NCBI RefSeq assembly: GCF_016908325.1
Contig: NZ_JAFBDR010000003.1
Span: forward strand, 1-64,000
Length of the DNA: 64,000 bases
Source: Aquibacillus albus
Lineage (GTDB): Bacteria; Bacillota; Bacilli; Bacillales; Amphibacillaceae
Reading direction: 5' to 3'
Shown here: positions 50,289-59,726 of the stretch, in pieces
Numbering within the stretch: the first letter of the stretch is position 1
Layout: every line of letters starts with the position of its first letter
Position numbers and translations under genes: made by a program
Notes under the pieces: model-generated
The model's input: only the letters and a program-made list of their open reading frames with translations
Database searches by the model: none
Told to the model about the DNA's origin: nothing

Positions 50289-51002
50289 ATGCAGTCTGTT
50301 CGCTATATCCCGATCAGTGAATCAGCACTTATCGTTGAATTCAGTGATACCATCGATCTGCATTTAAATAACAGAATATTGCAACTTTCAAAGAATCTAG
50401 TTAACAACCCTTTCCCTGGTTTCATTGAGGCTGTACCTGCCTATACGACTATCACCATTCATTTTGATCCAGTTAAAATGAAAGAGAATCCCTATGATCA
50501 AATCATTTCGGTAATCGATCATTATTTAACTAGGTCAACCAAGGATGTACGTCGGAAAAAAACGGTTAAAATCCCAGTTTGCTACGAGGAGGAATTTGGC
50601 CTCGATCTAGACATAGTGGCCTCGCACAATCAGCTTACAAGAGAGCAAGTGATTGACATACATACAGCGAAAATCTATGATGTTTACTTTTTAGGATTTT
50701 CACCTGGCTTTCCTTTTCTAGGTGGAATGGACCCCCGTATCGCAACACCCAGAAAAAAAACACCACGCCTTCAACTACCGGCAGGATCTGTTGGTATTGC
50801 AGGGTCACAGACAGGGGTTTATCCAAGCACCACACCAGGCGGTTGGCAAATCATAGGGCGAACGCCCGTGAAGCTATTACAATTAGAAAATCCATCCCCT
50901 ACCTTACTGCAGCCAGGGGATCGTGTTCAGTTTTACTCCATTTCTAGAGAAGACTTTTTTAACCAGAAACAGGAGGATGTCACATGGGATTACGAATCAT
51001 AG
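50289..51002 (+). CDS. pxpB: 5-oxoprolinase subunit PxpB
   Basis: This protein has about 237 residues and is KipI-like. Motifs: GFPGFIEAVPAYTT-like NPFPGFIEAVPAYTTITI near residue 45, the FLGFSPGFPFLGGMD segment and TPGGWQIIGRTP. With PxpA and PxpC it hydrolyses 5-oxoproline to glutamate using ATP. The ATG at 50289 follows GAGGGTGAAATC. It overlaps pxpC. Confidence 0.94.
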   Translation: MQSVRYIPISESALIVEFSDTIDLHLNNRILQLSKNLVNNPFPGFIEAVPAYTTITIHFDPVKMKENPYDQIISVIDHYLTRSTKDVRRKKTVKIPVCYEEEFGLDLDIVASHNQLTREQVIDIHTAKIYDVYFLGFSPGFPFLGGMDPRIATPRKKTPRLQLPAGSVGIAGSQTGVYPSTTPGGWQIIGRTPVKLLQLENPSPTLLQPGDRVQFYSISREDFFNQKQEDVTWDYES

Positions 51003-51952
51003 AGGAAGGCTTTATTACAACCATTCAAGATTTAGGCAGATATGGTTATCAATCATTCGGTTTTTCTGTGAATGGTGTAATGGATAATTGGGCAATGCGT
51101 CTGGCTAATATCGCATTGAACAACCATGAAACGGAAGCGGTATTGGAAATGAGCTTTCTTGGACCTAGTATTGAATTTGAAGAAGATATGATTATCTGCC
51201 TCTCAGGAGCAGATATGTCACCTTCTATAAACGAAAAGCCTGTTACAAACGGGAAACCACTTACTGTGAACCAAGGAGATACGCTTCAATTGCGGACAGC
51301 TAAAACAGGGATTCACTGTTACTTAGCGGTCAAGGGTGGACTTAAAATTCCGGAGGTTTTACATAGTAAAAGTACCGACATGAAAGTGGAACTGGGTGGG
51401 TTTCAAGGGAGAAAGCTTCAAACTGGAGATGTCATTCCAATCCATCAACCGATGAAATCACGTCCATTCAACTGGTATTTATCGAAGAAATTGTTTAGCT
51501 ATCTAGATCAAAATCCAACGGTTATCCACTTTATTGAAGGAAAACAGTATGACTGGTTTACCGAAGAAAGCAAACAAACCTTCGAAAACGAACTATTTCA
51601 ATTATCGACGCAGTCAGATCGAATGGGCTATCGTTTAACTGGACCATCCTTACATTTTAAAAAACAGCAAGAGCTTATTACAGAAGGAGTAAGCTTTGGT
51701 ACCATTCAAGTTCCTTCAAGTGGTCATCCGATTGTTTTAATGGCAGATCGTCAACCAACAGGAGGCTATCCGAAAATTGGACAAGTAATACAAGCAGACC
51801 TTCCTCTATTCAGTCAACTGCGTCCAAGTAAAGCCTTCACTTTTAAAAAGTGCAGCTTATCAGATGCTTATCGTCGTCTACTCGCTACGGAAACAGAACT
51901 TAACCAAATAAGGTCTGCTACTAAATTACGATGGGAGGCAATCGATTCATGA
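50984..51952 (+). CDS. pxpC: 5-oxoprolinase subunit PxpC
   Basis: This 322-residue protein is KipA-like, with GFITTIQDLGRYGYQSFGFSVNGVMD at the start and the C-terminal PSSGHPIVLMADRQPTGGYPKIGQV motif. It forms the ATP-using 5-oxoprolinase with PxpB and PxpA. It overlaps pxpB by 19 bases and pxpA by 4. Confidence 0.94.
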   Translation: MGLRIIEEGFITTIQDLGRYGYQSFGFSVNGVMDNWAMRLANIALNNHETEAVLEMSFLGPSIEFEEDMIICLSGADMSPSINEKPVTNGKPLTVNQGDTLQLRTAKTGIHCYLAVKGGLKIPEVLHSKSTDMKVELGGFQGRKLQTGDVIPIHQPMKSRPFNWYLSKKLFSYLDQNPTVIHFIEGKQYDWFTEESKQTFENELFQLSTQSDRMGYRLTGPSLHFKKQQELITEGVSFGTIQVPSSGHPIVLMADRQPTGGYPKIGQVIQADLPLFSQLRPSKAFTFKKCSLSDAYRRLLATETELNQIRSATKLRWEAIDS

Positions 51953-52707
51953 TCCAAACAGATCTAAATTGTGACATGGGAGAAAGCTATGGCAGCTACT
52001 CATTAGGAAATGACCAAGAAGTAATCAAGTATGTGTCATCTGTTAATATTGCGTGCGGATATCATGCAGGTGATCCAGCAACAATGGACACCACTGTTCA
52101 ACTGGCAATCAAACATAACGTTCGAATAGGAGCACATCCTGGTTTACCAGATTTGAATGGTTTTGGGCGAAGAGAGATGAAATTGACTCCAAGTGAGGTC
52201 TACCAATTAATCGTTTATCAGGTCGGCGCACTTAACGGGTTCGTGCAGGCAAATGGGGCTAAATTGAATCACGTAAAACCGCATGGTGCACTATACAATA
52301 TGGCAGCAAAGGATAAAACAATTGCTAATGCTATCGCCGAAGCTATCTATCATTTAGATACTAGTTTAACCTTGTTTGGTCTATCAAACAGTGAATTAAC
52401 AAAAGCAGGGGAAAAACTTGGAATTCCTGTTGCACATGAAGTATTTGCGGACCGAACTTATCAGGCAGATGGATCCTTGACACCAAGGAGCGAGCCGAAT
52501 GCTGTTTTGACGAGCGAGGAAGCTGCAATGACGCAAATTGATCAAATGATTAAGCATCAAACGGTAACAACAGTGGACGGTAAAACCATCCCGTTAAAAG
52601 CGGACACAATCTGTATTCACGGTGATAACCCTAAAGCAGTTGGTTTCGCAAAGCAGCTTTATCAACACTTTATTTCTTCAGGAATTAAATTAGGGAATCT
52701 ATCATAG
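51949..52707 (+). CDS. pxpA: 5-oxoprolinase subunit PxpA (LamB/YcsF family)
   Basis: This protein has about 252 residues, with DLNCDMGESYG at the start, VNIACGYHAGDPATM, RIGAHPGLPDLNGFGRR and HVKPHGALYN. These are the diagnostic motifs of the LamB/YcsF fold. The ATG at 51949 overlaps the pxpC stop (ATGA). Confidence 0.95.
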   Translation: MIQTDLNCDMGESYGSYSLGNDQEVIKYVSSVNIACGYHAGDPATMDTTVQLAIKHNVRIGAHPGLPDLNGFGRREMKLTPSEVYQLIVYQVGALNGFVQANGAKLNHVKPHGALYNMAAKDKTIANAIAEAIYHLDTSLTLFGLSNSELTKAGEKLGIPVAHEVFADRTYQADGSLTPRSEPNAVLTSEEAAMTQIDQMIKHQTVTTVDGKTIPLKADTICIHGDNPKAVGFAKQLYQHFISSGIKLGNLS

Positions 52708-53027
52708 TGTCGACCGCCTTATGGTGTTCCTTCCTCTCTAGTTGTTTTGCTGATAGACAAAACAATCATTTTTATCAATACAAGACAAGTGTTGATACCC
52801 TTGTTCACCTTTTTCATAGATTATATTGTGGGGTATCCGTAATCCAAAGGGTTTATACAATCTCCTTGGGCGGAAACACGGTTGACTGATCTCCGCTCAG
52901 TCAACCGTTATTTTTATATGAAGAGGAACAGCTGCCGCACTTTCAAACATAGGACAACCCATACACTACATAATTATTAATAGGTAGAAAAATACTATTT
53001 GTGGGTATATTAGGATGTGTTTCTTTT
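52708..53027. other. gap between pxpA and the ParB-like gene
   Basis: This 320-base stretch contains the pxpBCA terminator at 52878-52915. I see no credible gene in the rest. Confidence 0.4.
52878..52915 (+). terminator. terminator of pxpBCA
   Basis: The perfect 12-base arms ACGGTTGACTGA and TCAGTCAACCGT are followed by TATTTTTATAT. Confidence 0.85.
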
Positions 53028-53657
53028 ATGATTAACTTAAAATTCTTAACAGTAAATCAAATCACCTCCTATTTTATTGATGAAATACAACAATATCATA
53101 AGCCAGATCAGCAGCCATCTTTCCTAACAGTTGAATATTATAATGGCGTCTATTACTTAATTGGTGGATTTAAACGATTTAATCAGCTTATCAGAACAAA
53201 CTACCATCATCCTGTCCCCTGTTTTCTTCATCCAAGACCATCTGTTTCTAACATAAATCGAATGCTTAAGATTCTTGATCAAGGAATTCATAAAGAAAAG
53301 ACGAATTGGAGATTTAAGTATTATTATATTCATACATTAACCAAAACTTATGGGATCGATATCGATGTGATAGCAACTCATGTACACGTTAATAAAGCAT
53401 ATATTTTAAACTATATGATTTATCAAGAGATTCCAGATTATTATAAAGAAAGAGCGATTAAATCAAACAGTAGTCGTTTAATAAACAGTATCTACTTACA
53501 CCCAGAAATTCCCAAAGCAGAGAAACTTCATTATTACGAGCTAGCTGTTAATAAAAGACTTTCTTATCTTCAATTCACCCTTATTTCCGGTTACTATAAT
53601 TCCTTACTTCATGGCCTATATGTCCACCCAACAACCATCTATCGGCTTCGGTTTTCA
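53028..53657 (+). CDS. ParB/Spo0J-like protein
   Basis: This protein has about 210 residues. Residues 1-75 look like a degenerate ParB N-terminal domain (a strand, then YYNGVYYLIGGFKRFNQL and VPCFLHP, where ParB has an R-box). Residues 110-180 resemble the KorB/ParB helix-turn-helix (YGIDIDVIATHVHVNKAYILNYM; EIPDYYKERAI). The catalytic CTPase arginine cluster is not obvious, so it may bind DNA without CTP sliding. It is alone, far from parA. I use the ATG at 53028; a GTG at 53001 is possible. Confidence 0.55.
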
Positions 53658-53734
53658 TAAGAAAACTAGCACCTTGTTCCAATTGCAAAAAGCTATAATA
53701 CGCAGTATACGATTAATGCGCAATACTTTGAAGT

Positions 53735-53820
53735 TTATTGACGGACGATAAGAGTGGTTGACCACCGCTGTGGAAAAACACTCGCTTTCCGCGGGCAACG
53801 CTTCAACTTCTTTTTTTTAC
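53735..53820. repeat. candidate dispersed repeat rich in GC
   Basis: A GC-rich island (GACCACCGCTGTGG, then CTCGCTTTCCGCGGGCAACG) stands out in an AT-rich gap. From memory, similar strings recur in intergenic spaces of Bacillaceae. A copy number cannot be measured from this window. Confidence 0.35.
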
Positions 53821-53890
53821 CACCTTAACATGTTATATGTATCCAGGACTCGCATTAAAAAAGGAGCACATCTCTTATTATAGGATATTA

Positions 53891-53919
53891 AAGCCAGGAC
53901 CTTTTTCAGATCCTGGCCA
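53891..53919 (-). terminator. terminator of the SurA-like lipoprotein
   Basis: On the minus strand, GGCCAGGATC and GTCCTGGC arms are followed by TTTAAT. Confidence 0.65.
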
Positions 53920-53937
53920 TTTACTTATTTTATAAAA

Positions 53938-54678
53938 TTAAATTAATGTTTCAACAGAGCCTTCTTCTCTTAATTGTTCAGCAATTTCACCTATCTTACT
54001 TTGCTTTTGCTGATTCAATAGCTCCTCTTCGATTTGATCTCTAACTTCATCTAGTTCTGGTACGTCTTCTCCACCTTGACTAGCAATTTGTTCGTAATAT
54101 TCTTCTACTTCTTGATCTGTTACTTCCACGTCTGTCACTGTTTGTTCTAAATATTCTTGTAAAAGTACTTCGAATGAAATTTGTGCGCGTAATGAATCCT
54201 CAGTAAGTTGAAGGCTTGCTAACGTTTCTTCAAACTGCTCATCAGTTTCATACTGGGACTTGATTTGTTCAATATTCGAATCTACTTCTTCTGTTGGAAC
54301 TTCAATTCCTTTTTCTTTAGCATCTTGTTGAATTAATTTTTGATTAATTAATTCATTTAATGTTTGTTCCTTTAATTGTTCTGAATCACTTTCTGTTTGT
54401 CCATATTGCTGTAGCATCATTTTCGTTTGTGCGTACATCATGTTGTACTCTTGTCCACTAATTTCTTCACCATTAACTGTTGCAACTACTTCATTTTCAT
54501 CTACTGTTTCGCTATCATCAACCGCAGGTGCGGGTTCTTCTGCTCCTTCATCTGTTCCTTGCTCAGGACTTTCTTCCGTACCTGGATCAGTTGTCTGTTC
54601 TTGTTCTTCTTCGCCTCCACAGGCAGTAAGCAACAAACTTAATGTAATTGCAATGAATAAGATTGTAAGTTTTTTCAT
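53938..54678 (-). CDS. SurA N-terminal domain lipoprotein
   Basis: This protein has about 246 residues: signal peptide with lipobox LLTAC, a long acidic linker (residues 22-60), then a SurA_N/PrsA-like helical domain (VNGEEISGQEYNMMYAQTKMM...LNELINQKLIQQDAKEKGI). A rotamase domain is missing, so it is a chaperone-like relative of PrsA without isomerase activity. The ATG is at 54678, after AGAGGGTTAAC. Confidence 0.85.
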   Translation of the reverse strand: MKKLTILFIAITLSLLLTACGGEEEQEQTTDPGTEESPEQGTDEGAEEPAPAVDDSETVDENEVVATVNGEEISGQEYNMMYAQTKMMLQQYGQTESDSEQLKEQTLNELINQKLIQQDAKEKGIEVPTEEVDSNIEQIKSQYETDEQFEETLASLQLTEDSLRAQISFEVLLQEYLEQTVTDVEVTDQEVEEYYEQIASQGGEDVPELDEVRDQIEEELLNQQKQSKIGEIAEQLREEGSVETLI

Positions 54679-54872
54679 GTTAACCCTCTTTTCTCGATTG
54701 TTGTCCCTACATTTAAACATGCTCGTCCTTTCATTTCAAATCGAGCAAATAAAGGTAATCAGCTACAATCACACTTATTCTAGGCTTAAACCATGTATTT
54801 TACATTTCATTTACAGTTCGGTGACACAATAAACAGGAGCCTGATGAGATTTACAAAAAAGTTTTGCAACAA

Positions 54873-54896
54873 AAAAAGCAGGTTTCCCTGCTTTTT
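54873..54896 (-). terminator. terminator of the chromate transporter genes
   Basis: The 10-base arms AAAAAGCAGG and CCTGCTTTTT with a short loop are followed by a T run on the minus strand. Confidence 0.85.
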
Positions 54897-54916
54897 AAAT
54901 ACGTATTCGCTATTCA

Positions 54917-55447
54917 TCACCCTAGAAAAATCCCACCATATACTAATGCTCCAATAATCACAAACGCCGGGTGAACCTTTAATCTTTCCATCAATAAAAA
55001 GCTGACGAGCGCAATACCTATCATCTGCCAAGCTCCAGCATCTAGGTAAGAAGTATGGAAAAAATCAAAAGCCATAACTCCTAATAAAATAGCTATCGTT
55101 GGTCTAATTAACATACTCATATTTTTCACTCGTGGTGAATCTTTAAATTTAAGTAGAATACTTAATAAAACAACCATTAAAATTAGTGAAGGAGCAACCG
55201 TTGCAAAAACGCCAACACCAGCACCTAATATACCACCTTGTTGGTATCCAATAAATCCAGCCATTTTGGTCGCTATTGGCCCTGGTAATGCATTCGCCAT
55301 TGCCAGCATTTCACTAAAGTCGTTAACTGTCAGCCATCCATATCGATCGACTACTTCCTTTTCCACTAACGGAATCGAAGCAGGACCACCGCCATAGCCT
55401 ACTATCCCAGGTATAAAAAATGCAAGAAAAATTTCCCAATAAGTCAT
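54917..55447 (-). CDS. chrA: chromate transporter, half-size subunit
   Basis: This 176-residue membrane protein has the CHR domain: FIPGIVGYGGGPASIPLVEKEVV near residue 15 and ALPGPIATKMAGFIGY. Two half-size CHR proteins form a pair in many Firmicutes and export chromate, or sulfate in some cases. Its ATG overlaps the stop of the upstream gene (ATGA). Confidence 0.9.
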   Translation of the reverse strand: MTYWEIFLAFFIPGIVGYGGGPASIPLVEKEVVDRYGWLTVNDFSEMLAMANALPGPIATKMAGFIGYQQGGILGAGVGVFATVAPSLILMVVLLSILLKFKDSPRVKNMSMLIRPTIAILLGVMAFDFFHTSYLDAGAWQMIGIALVSFLLMERLKVHPAFVIIGALVYGGIFLG

Positions 55448-56043
55448 GATGATTGCCCCTCTTTCTGTGGAACATGAGATTGGTTATTTTGATTATCCGA
55501 TTTCTCTGATTTATCCGGTTTAGCTATCGCATAGATAAGTAAAGCTGCAATTAATATTCCCGGATGCATTCCCGCCCACTCAATAAGTAGTAAAGAAGCT
55601 ACTGCCAAGATAATCGTAACCGTCCAACCAAGGCCACCTTTAGATTTTTTTAAGAAGTCATAGGTTAATACTGCAAGCATCACTCCAACAACAGGAACAA
55701 CAGCTAACGTCATTCCTTTGACCCAGGCTACTTCACTCATAGATGATAGAAAAGATAATAAAATAATCATAATAACAATCGTTGGAACAATTGTAGCTAA
55801 CACTGCATTAATCATACCGACAATTCCTGAAACTCGATACCCGATATAACCTGCCATCTTTGTTGCAATCGGGCCTGGTAACGAGTTACCTAATGCGAGG
55901 ATGTTTGCAAATTCTTCATCATCCATCCACTTATACTTTTCTACTACTTCTTTTTTAACCAATGGGATGGACGACGGACCGCCACCATACCCCAGCATGC
56001 CTACTCGGAAGAAGGCTAAAAAAATATGCCAATGTTCTTTCAT
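55444..56043 (-). CDS. chrA: chromate transporter, half-size subunit
   Basis: This protein has about 199 residues and is a paralogue of the next gene, with FRVGMLGYGGGPSSIPLVKKEVV and SLPGPIATKMAGYIGYRVSG. A polar tail follows the last helix. I use the ATG at 56043 (MKEHWHIF). The divergent Lrp-type regulator may control the pair. Confidence 0.9.
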   Translation of the reverse strand: MKEHWHIFLAFFRVGMLGYGGGPSSIPLVKKEVVEKYKWMDDEEFANILALGNSLPGPIATKMAGYIGYRVSGIVGMINAVLATIVPTIVIMIILLSFLSSMSEVAWVKGMTLAVVPVVGVMLAVLTYDFLKKSKGGLGWTVTIILAVASLLLIEWAGMHPGILIAALLIYAIAKPDKSEKSDNQNNQSHVPQKEGQSS

Positions 56044-56349
56044 TCCATTCATCCCTTTATTATATAGTCGATTGTACATCCATACACGTTGATAGCTATC
56101 TTATACATCTTAGTACCTTCACATGCGCAGTTCCATCTACCAACAACCAAAAATTAGAAAAAATTCACTTTTAATATAATTAACTATTTAAAAATATTAA
56201 ATATAATTACTTTTGTTAATTATTTGATTATTTTTCATTAACAATTGTATTCTTTTAATGATTATATACGAAAAGTGAGTTAAAATAAAGAATAAACATA
56301 GTATTCATAATATTTTAATTTTTCATAAAAGGAAAGGAGGGATAAGATA
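56044..56349. other. AT-rich divergent promoter region of chrA and the Lrp gene
   Basis: Stretches of alternating A and T such as TTAATATAATTAACTATTTAA contain short near-palindromes that could be Lrp binding sites. This is suggestive only. Confidence 0.35.
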
Positions 56350-56799
56350 ATGAAATTAGATTACACAGATAAAAAAATTATTGAATTACTTGTAGAAGAT
56401 GGTAGGCTATCCTACACAGATATTGGAAAGGAATTAAATTTATCAAGAGTTGCGGTTCGTTCGCGTGTGAATCAATTAATGGAAGAAGGTATTATTGAAA
56501 AATTCACATGTGTCGTAAATAGTGAAAAAGTCGGTAAAGAGGTATCTGCTTTTTTTGAAGTGGATTGTGAGCCTGCATTTCTAGTGGAAGTCGCAGAGAA
56601 TTTAGTCAATCATCCTGCCGTCGCTAGCTGTTACCAAATGACCGGGCCAAGCACCCTACACATGCATGTACTCGTGAATGATTTCAACCAATTAGAGACC
56701 TTTATAAATGAGGAGCTTTACGCTTTAAAAGGGATTTCTCGTGTTGAAAGTCATATATTGCTTCGTCGTTTCAAAAGTCGCACGGGGTTGAAGCTATAA
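56350..56799 (+). CDS. Lrp/AsnC family transcriptional regulator
   Basis: This 149-residue protein has an N-terminal helix-turn-helix (DYTDKKIIELLVEDGRLSYTDIGKELNLSRVAVRSRV) and a C-terminal RAM/effector domain (VASCYQMTGPSTLHMHVLV). Divergent from the chromate transporter pair, it is the best candidate for its regulator. It has a strong AAAGGAGGG site. Confidence 0.92.
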   Translation: MKLDYTDKKIIELLVEDGRLSYTDIGKELNLSRVAVRSRVNQLMEEGIIEKFTCVVNSEKVGKEVSAFFEVDCEPAFLVEVAENLVNHPAVASCYQMTGPSTLHMHVLVNDFNQLETFINEELYALKGISRVESHILLRRFKSRTGLKL

Positions 56800-56808
56800 T
56801 ATTATAAA

Positions 56809-56838
56809 AAAAACCGGGGAAACTTCTCCCGGTTTTCC
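56809..56838. terminator. bidirectional terminator after the Lrp gene
   Basis: The arms AAAACCGGG and CCCGGTTTT have A and T runs on either side. Confidence 0.85.
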
Positions 56839-56888
56839 TTTCACGAACCATTACTTTCTTCTTGTAATCAATCATCATTCCTTTTCAC

Positions 56889-57890
56889 TTATGCCATCAC
56901 TTTAAACTGCTCTCTTGTGACCTGCCATTGAAGCGGTTCACTTTTCAAAAATCGTTCATACTCCGCCAACATATAAGCACCCATTCTGCCACATTCAGTT
57001 CCTTCACTTCCTGCTAAATGCGGTGTTAACACGACATTTGAAAGTGTATATAGAGGTGAATCTTTTTCAGGTGGTTCTGGATCAGTTACATCTAACACAG
57101 CGGTAATATCGTCTCGACGCTTCAAGACATCTACCATTTCTTGTTCTCGAACAATTGCACCTCTTGCCGTATTGATAAAGCTTGCGTTTTGTTTCATCAA
57201 GTCAAAATGCTCTCCAGTTATCATACCGACCGTTTCCTTAAGTAGCGGAGTATGAAGAGAGACAAGATCAGACTGCTTAAAAATATCCTCCAGCGAACAA
57301 AGGGTGACACCTAATTGATTGGCATCTTCTTCTGTAACAAACGGATCGTACGTAAGCACCTTCATGTCATAGGCTTTTAATAACCGAATCACATGACGAC
57401 CAACCATGCTTAACGAAATAATACCAACTGTACTTCCATATCCCCCGACTATATCAAAAGGCTTTGGTGGAAAACTTTTCGCCTGTTGAATTCCTCGGAC
57501 AAACTGCCACCCATTTTTCAAACAAAATAAAATTTGGGATATTGTAAATTCTGCGACAGGGATCGCATTCGCATCAGCAGCATTCGTAATAATAATATTA
57601 CGATCCCAAGACTCATCTGTTGCAACTTGTTTAATTGAACCAGCTGCATAAAACAACGCTTTCAAATTAGGTGCAGCATCCAGGAATGCTTTGTCCAATT
57701 TGGGAGCTCCCCAACCGGAAAAAATAACCTCGACATCCTTTAAAATAGAAGGATTCTTCAGCACATCATCCGTTGTTAATGGCGGGGCATAGACCTCTGC
57801 TTTTTCTTCAATACCCTGACGAACCTCTGCTGGATATACCAAATCAAAGACATCTTGCTTCATAATATATAATGCTTTCACACTCTTCAC
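56889..57890 (-). CDS. D-isomer specific 2-hydroxyacid dehydrogenase family protein
   Basis: This 333-residue protein has the substrate domain with DANAIPVAEFTISQIL, the NAD domain, and catalytic-region motifs INTARGAIVREQEMV, LDVTDPEPPE and LTPHLAGSEG. The dinucleotide loop reads VGIISLSMVG, where the family normally has GxGxxG; two glycines are replaced by serines. It would oxidise a 2-hydroxyacid or reduce a 2-oxoacid. It is a single gene. Confidence 0.85.
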   Translation of the reverse strand: MKSVKALYIMKQDVFDLVYPAEVRQGIEEKAEVYAPPLTTDDVLKNPSILKDVEVIFSGWGAPKLDKAFLDAAPNLKALFYAAGSIKQVATDESWDRNIIITNAADANAIPVAEFTISQILFCLKNGWQFVRGIQQAKSFPPKPFDIVGGYGSTVGIISLSMVGRHVIRLLKAYDMKVLTYDPFVTEEDANQLGVTLCSLEDIFKQSDLVSLHTPLLKETVGMITGEHFDLMKQNASFINTARGAIVREQEMVDVLKRRDDITAVLDVTDPEPPEKDSPLYTLSNVVLTPHLAGSEGTECGRMGAYMLAEYERFLKSEPLQWQVTREQFKVMA

Positions 57891-57970
57891 CTCTACTTTT
57901 TAGCTTTTTTCATTAGGATGTACGAACTTCTAATCAGCAAGTACCAATTTGAAATAAGTATAGAAAACTA

Positions 57971-57984
57971 TGAAAACGTTGTCA
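57971..57984. promoter_or_regulatory. cre-like site (CcpA operator)
   Basis: TGAAAACGTTGTCA matches the cre consensus at all fixed positions. It lies 95 bases upstream of the YesL-like gene, in line with carbon-catabolite control of the sugar transport genes. Confidence 0.6.
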
Positions 57985-58078
57985 AAATAAACATTTTAAA
58001 AAAGACTCAAAACAAAGCCTATGTTAAAATAAAACTATCCTTTCAACAGAATAGGGTACAAGTCAGGAGGCATACAAC

Positions 58079-58705
58079 GTGGCAAAAAACTCAATGGGAA
58101 CTTTATATTCAATTACGGAATGGATTTCAAGGTTTGCTTTTGTCAACATACTATGGATTGCTTTTTCATTTGTTGGTTTAATCTTGCTTGGCTTCTTTCC
58201 AGCAACAATAGCAATGTTTGCAATAGTGAGGAAATGGATTAGGGGCGAAAGTGAAATACCGGTATTCAAGACCTTTTGGTTCCATTATAAGAAAGAATTT
58301 ATTAAAGGTAACATACTTGGGCTAATTTTGGTTCTTTTCTTTCTTATTATCTATGTTGACCTACAATTTTTGCAAGTAAATAATAACAGCTTCTGGGTAG
58401 TTACTCACATCCCAATCTATTTGTTTATCCTTGCGTTTTTATTTACCCTGTTATACTTATTTCCTGTATATGTTCATTTCGATATTAAGCTATATCAAAT
58501 ATTTAAAAATGCTTTTTTAATTATGGTCATCAATCCACTATCTAATTTTCTTATGATAATTGGAATGGTTGCAACATATTTTGCTATGACAGCCATACCA
58601 GGGTTAGCATTTTTCTTTGGTGGTAGCTTTCTAACTTATTGTCTTATGTGGCCGGCAAATCGGGCATTTGAAAAGGTTGAAAATAAAAAGAATAAGGATG
58701 AATAA
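58079..58705 (+). CDS. YesL-like membrane protein (DUF624)
   Basis: This 208-residue protein has about five membrane helices and the DUF624 pattern: NILWIAFSFVGLILLGFFPATIAMFAIVRKWIRGE near the N-terminus. Such proteins accompany YesMN and sugar ABC transporters in bacilli; their role is unknown. It starts with GTG after AGGAGG. It is on the plus strand facing the permease genes. Confidence 0.85.
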   Translation: MAKNSMGTLYSITEWISRFAFVNILWIAFSFVGLILLGFFPATIAMFAIVRKWIRGESEIPVFKTFWFHYKKEFIKGNILGLILVLFFLIIYVDLQFLQVNNNSFWVVTHIPIYLFILAFLFTLLYLFPVYVHFDIKLYQIFKNAFLIMVINPLSNFLMIIGMVATYFAMTAIPGLAFFFGGSFLTYCLMWPANRAFEKVENKKNKDE

Positions 58706-58759
58706 AATTTTATATCCTAGACAAAACTTCAGTGTTTGAACTAGAGAGGAAAAAAATAG

Positions 58760-58788
58760 AGGCTGCCCCCTTACTTTTGGGACAGCCT
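58760..58788 (-). terminator. terminator of the sugar ABC operon
   Basis: On the minus strand, AGGCTGTCCC and GGGGCAGCCT arms are followed by a T-rich run. Confidence 0.75.
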
Positions 58789-58818
58789 ATAAGCCAAAGA
58801 TAAATGCCTTTTTCTAGT

Positions 58819-59709
58819 TTATCCTTTAACAGAACCTGCAGCAATACCTTCTACAATGCGGTTACTTAAGATAAAGAAGGCGATTAATACTGGAATGATA
58901 CTAATCATCAACGTTGCACCAATCGCACCCCAGTCTGTTAAATATTGACCGATAAAGTTTTGTATTCCAACTGTTAATGTTTTGTATTTATCGGAACTTA
59001 TAAACGTGTTTACAAACACAAATTCGTTCCAGTTGTAAATCATGTTAATAATCGCTGTTGTAGAGATTACAGGTGTTGTCATTGGCAAAGTAATTTGGAA
59101 AAAGATACGGTGGATGGAACAACCATCCATTACTGCTGCTTCTTCTACTTCACGTGGTAACGTGTAATAGAACCCTAATAAAATCATAATCGTTAATGGT
59201 AAATTAAATGCTGTGTACGTTAGAATAATTGACAGCGGATTGTCAACTAGATTTACTTTTAGGAAAAAGTCGAATAACGGAATGAGTGTCGAGTGAATTG
59301 GAATCATTAATCCAACCATGAACAAACCAAGTGCTAATTTATTTAATTTCCACTCCATCCGTGTGATAGCAAATGTTACAAAGCTAGCCAACAGTACAGT
59401 GAGAATAACAGATGTTACAGTAATCCACACACTATTAAAGAAGTACGAACCTACACCACCATCGACCCATGCTTTCGCGTAATTTCCCCATTGTGGATCT
59501 GTCGGTAAGGCAAAAGGTGATGCACCAAAAACTTCTGTATTTGTTTTCAAAGAGAAGAAAAACAGCCAAACGAGTGGATAAATTTGGAATACAGCCACGA
59601 CTATTAATACTAAATAGAGGAGGCCTAGTCCAATTCGATTTCCTAATGATTTTTCCAATTTATTTACCGATAAATTAGATTTTTTAAATTGTGTATTAAC
59701 ATTACTCAT
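58819..59709 (-). CDS. carbohydrate ABC transporter permease (MalG type)
   Basis: This 296-residue protein has six membrane helices and the EAA loop EEAAVMDGCSIHRIFFQITLPMTTP near residue 195. It pairs with the MalF-type permease upstream. No ATPase gene is in the window, so a shared multi-sugar ATPase such as MsmX probably energises it. Confidence 0.9.
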   Translation of the reverse strand: MSNVNTQFKKSNLSVNKLEKSLGNRIGLGLLYLVLIVVAVFQIYPLVWLFFFSLKTNTEVFGASPFALPTDPQWGNYAKAWVDGGVGSYFFNSVWITVTSVILTVLLASFVTFAITRMEWKLNKLALGLFMVGLMIPIHSTLIPLFDFFLKVNLVDNPLSIILTYTAFNLPLTIMILLGFYYTLPREVEEAAVMDGCSIHRIFFQITLPMTTPVISTTAIINMIYNWNEFVFVNTFISSDKYKTLTVGIQNFIGQYLTDWGAIGATLMISIIPVLIAFFILSNRIVEGIAAGSVKG

Positions 59710-59726
59710 CTTATTAGCGCCTCCTT

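Noticed and set aside
52707-52889. 60-codon frame after pxpA
   Set aside because: No ribosome-binding site at its start, no recognisable composition, and it runs into the terminator region.
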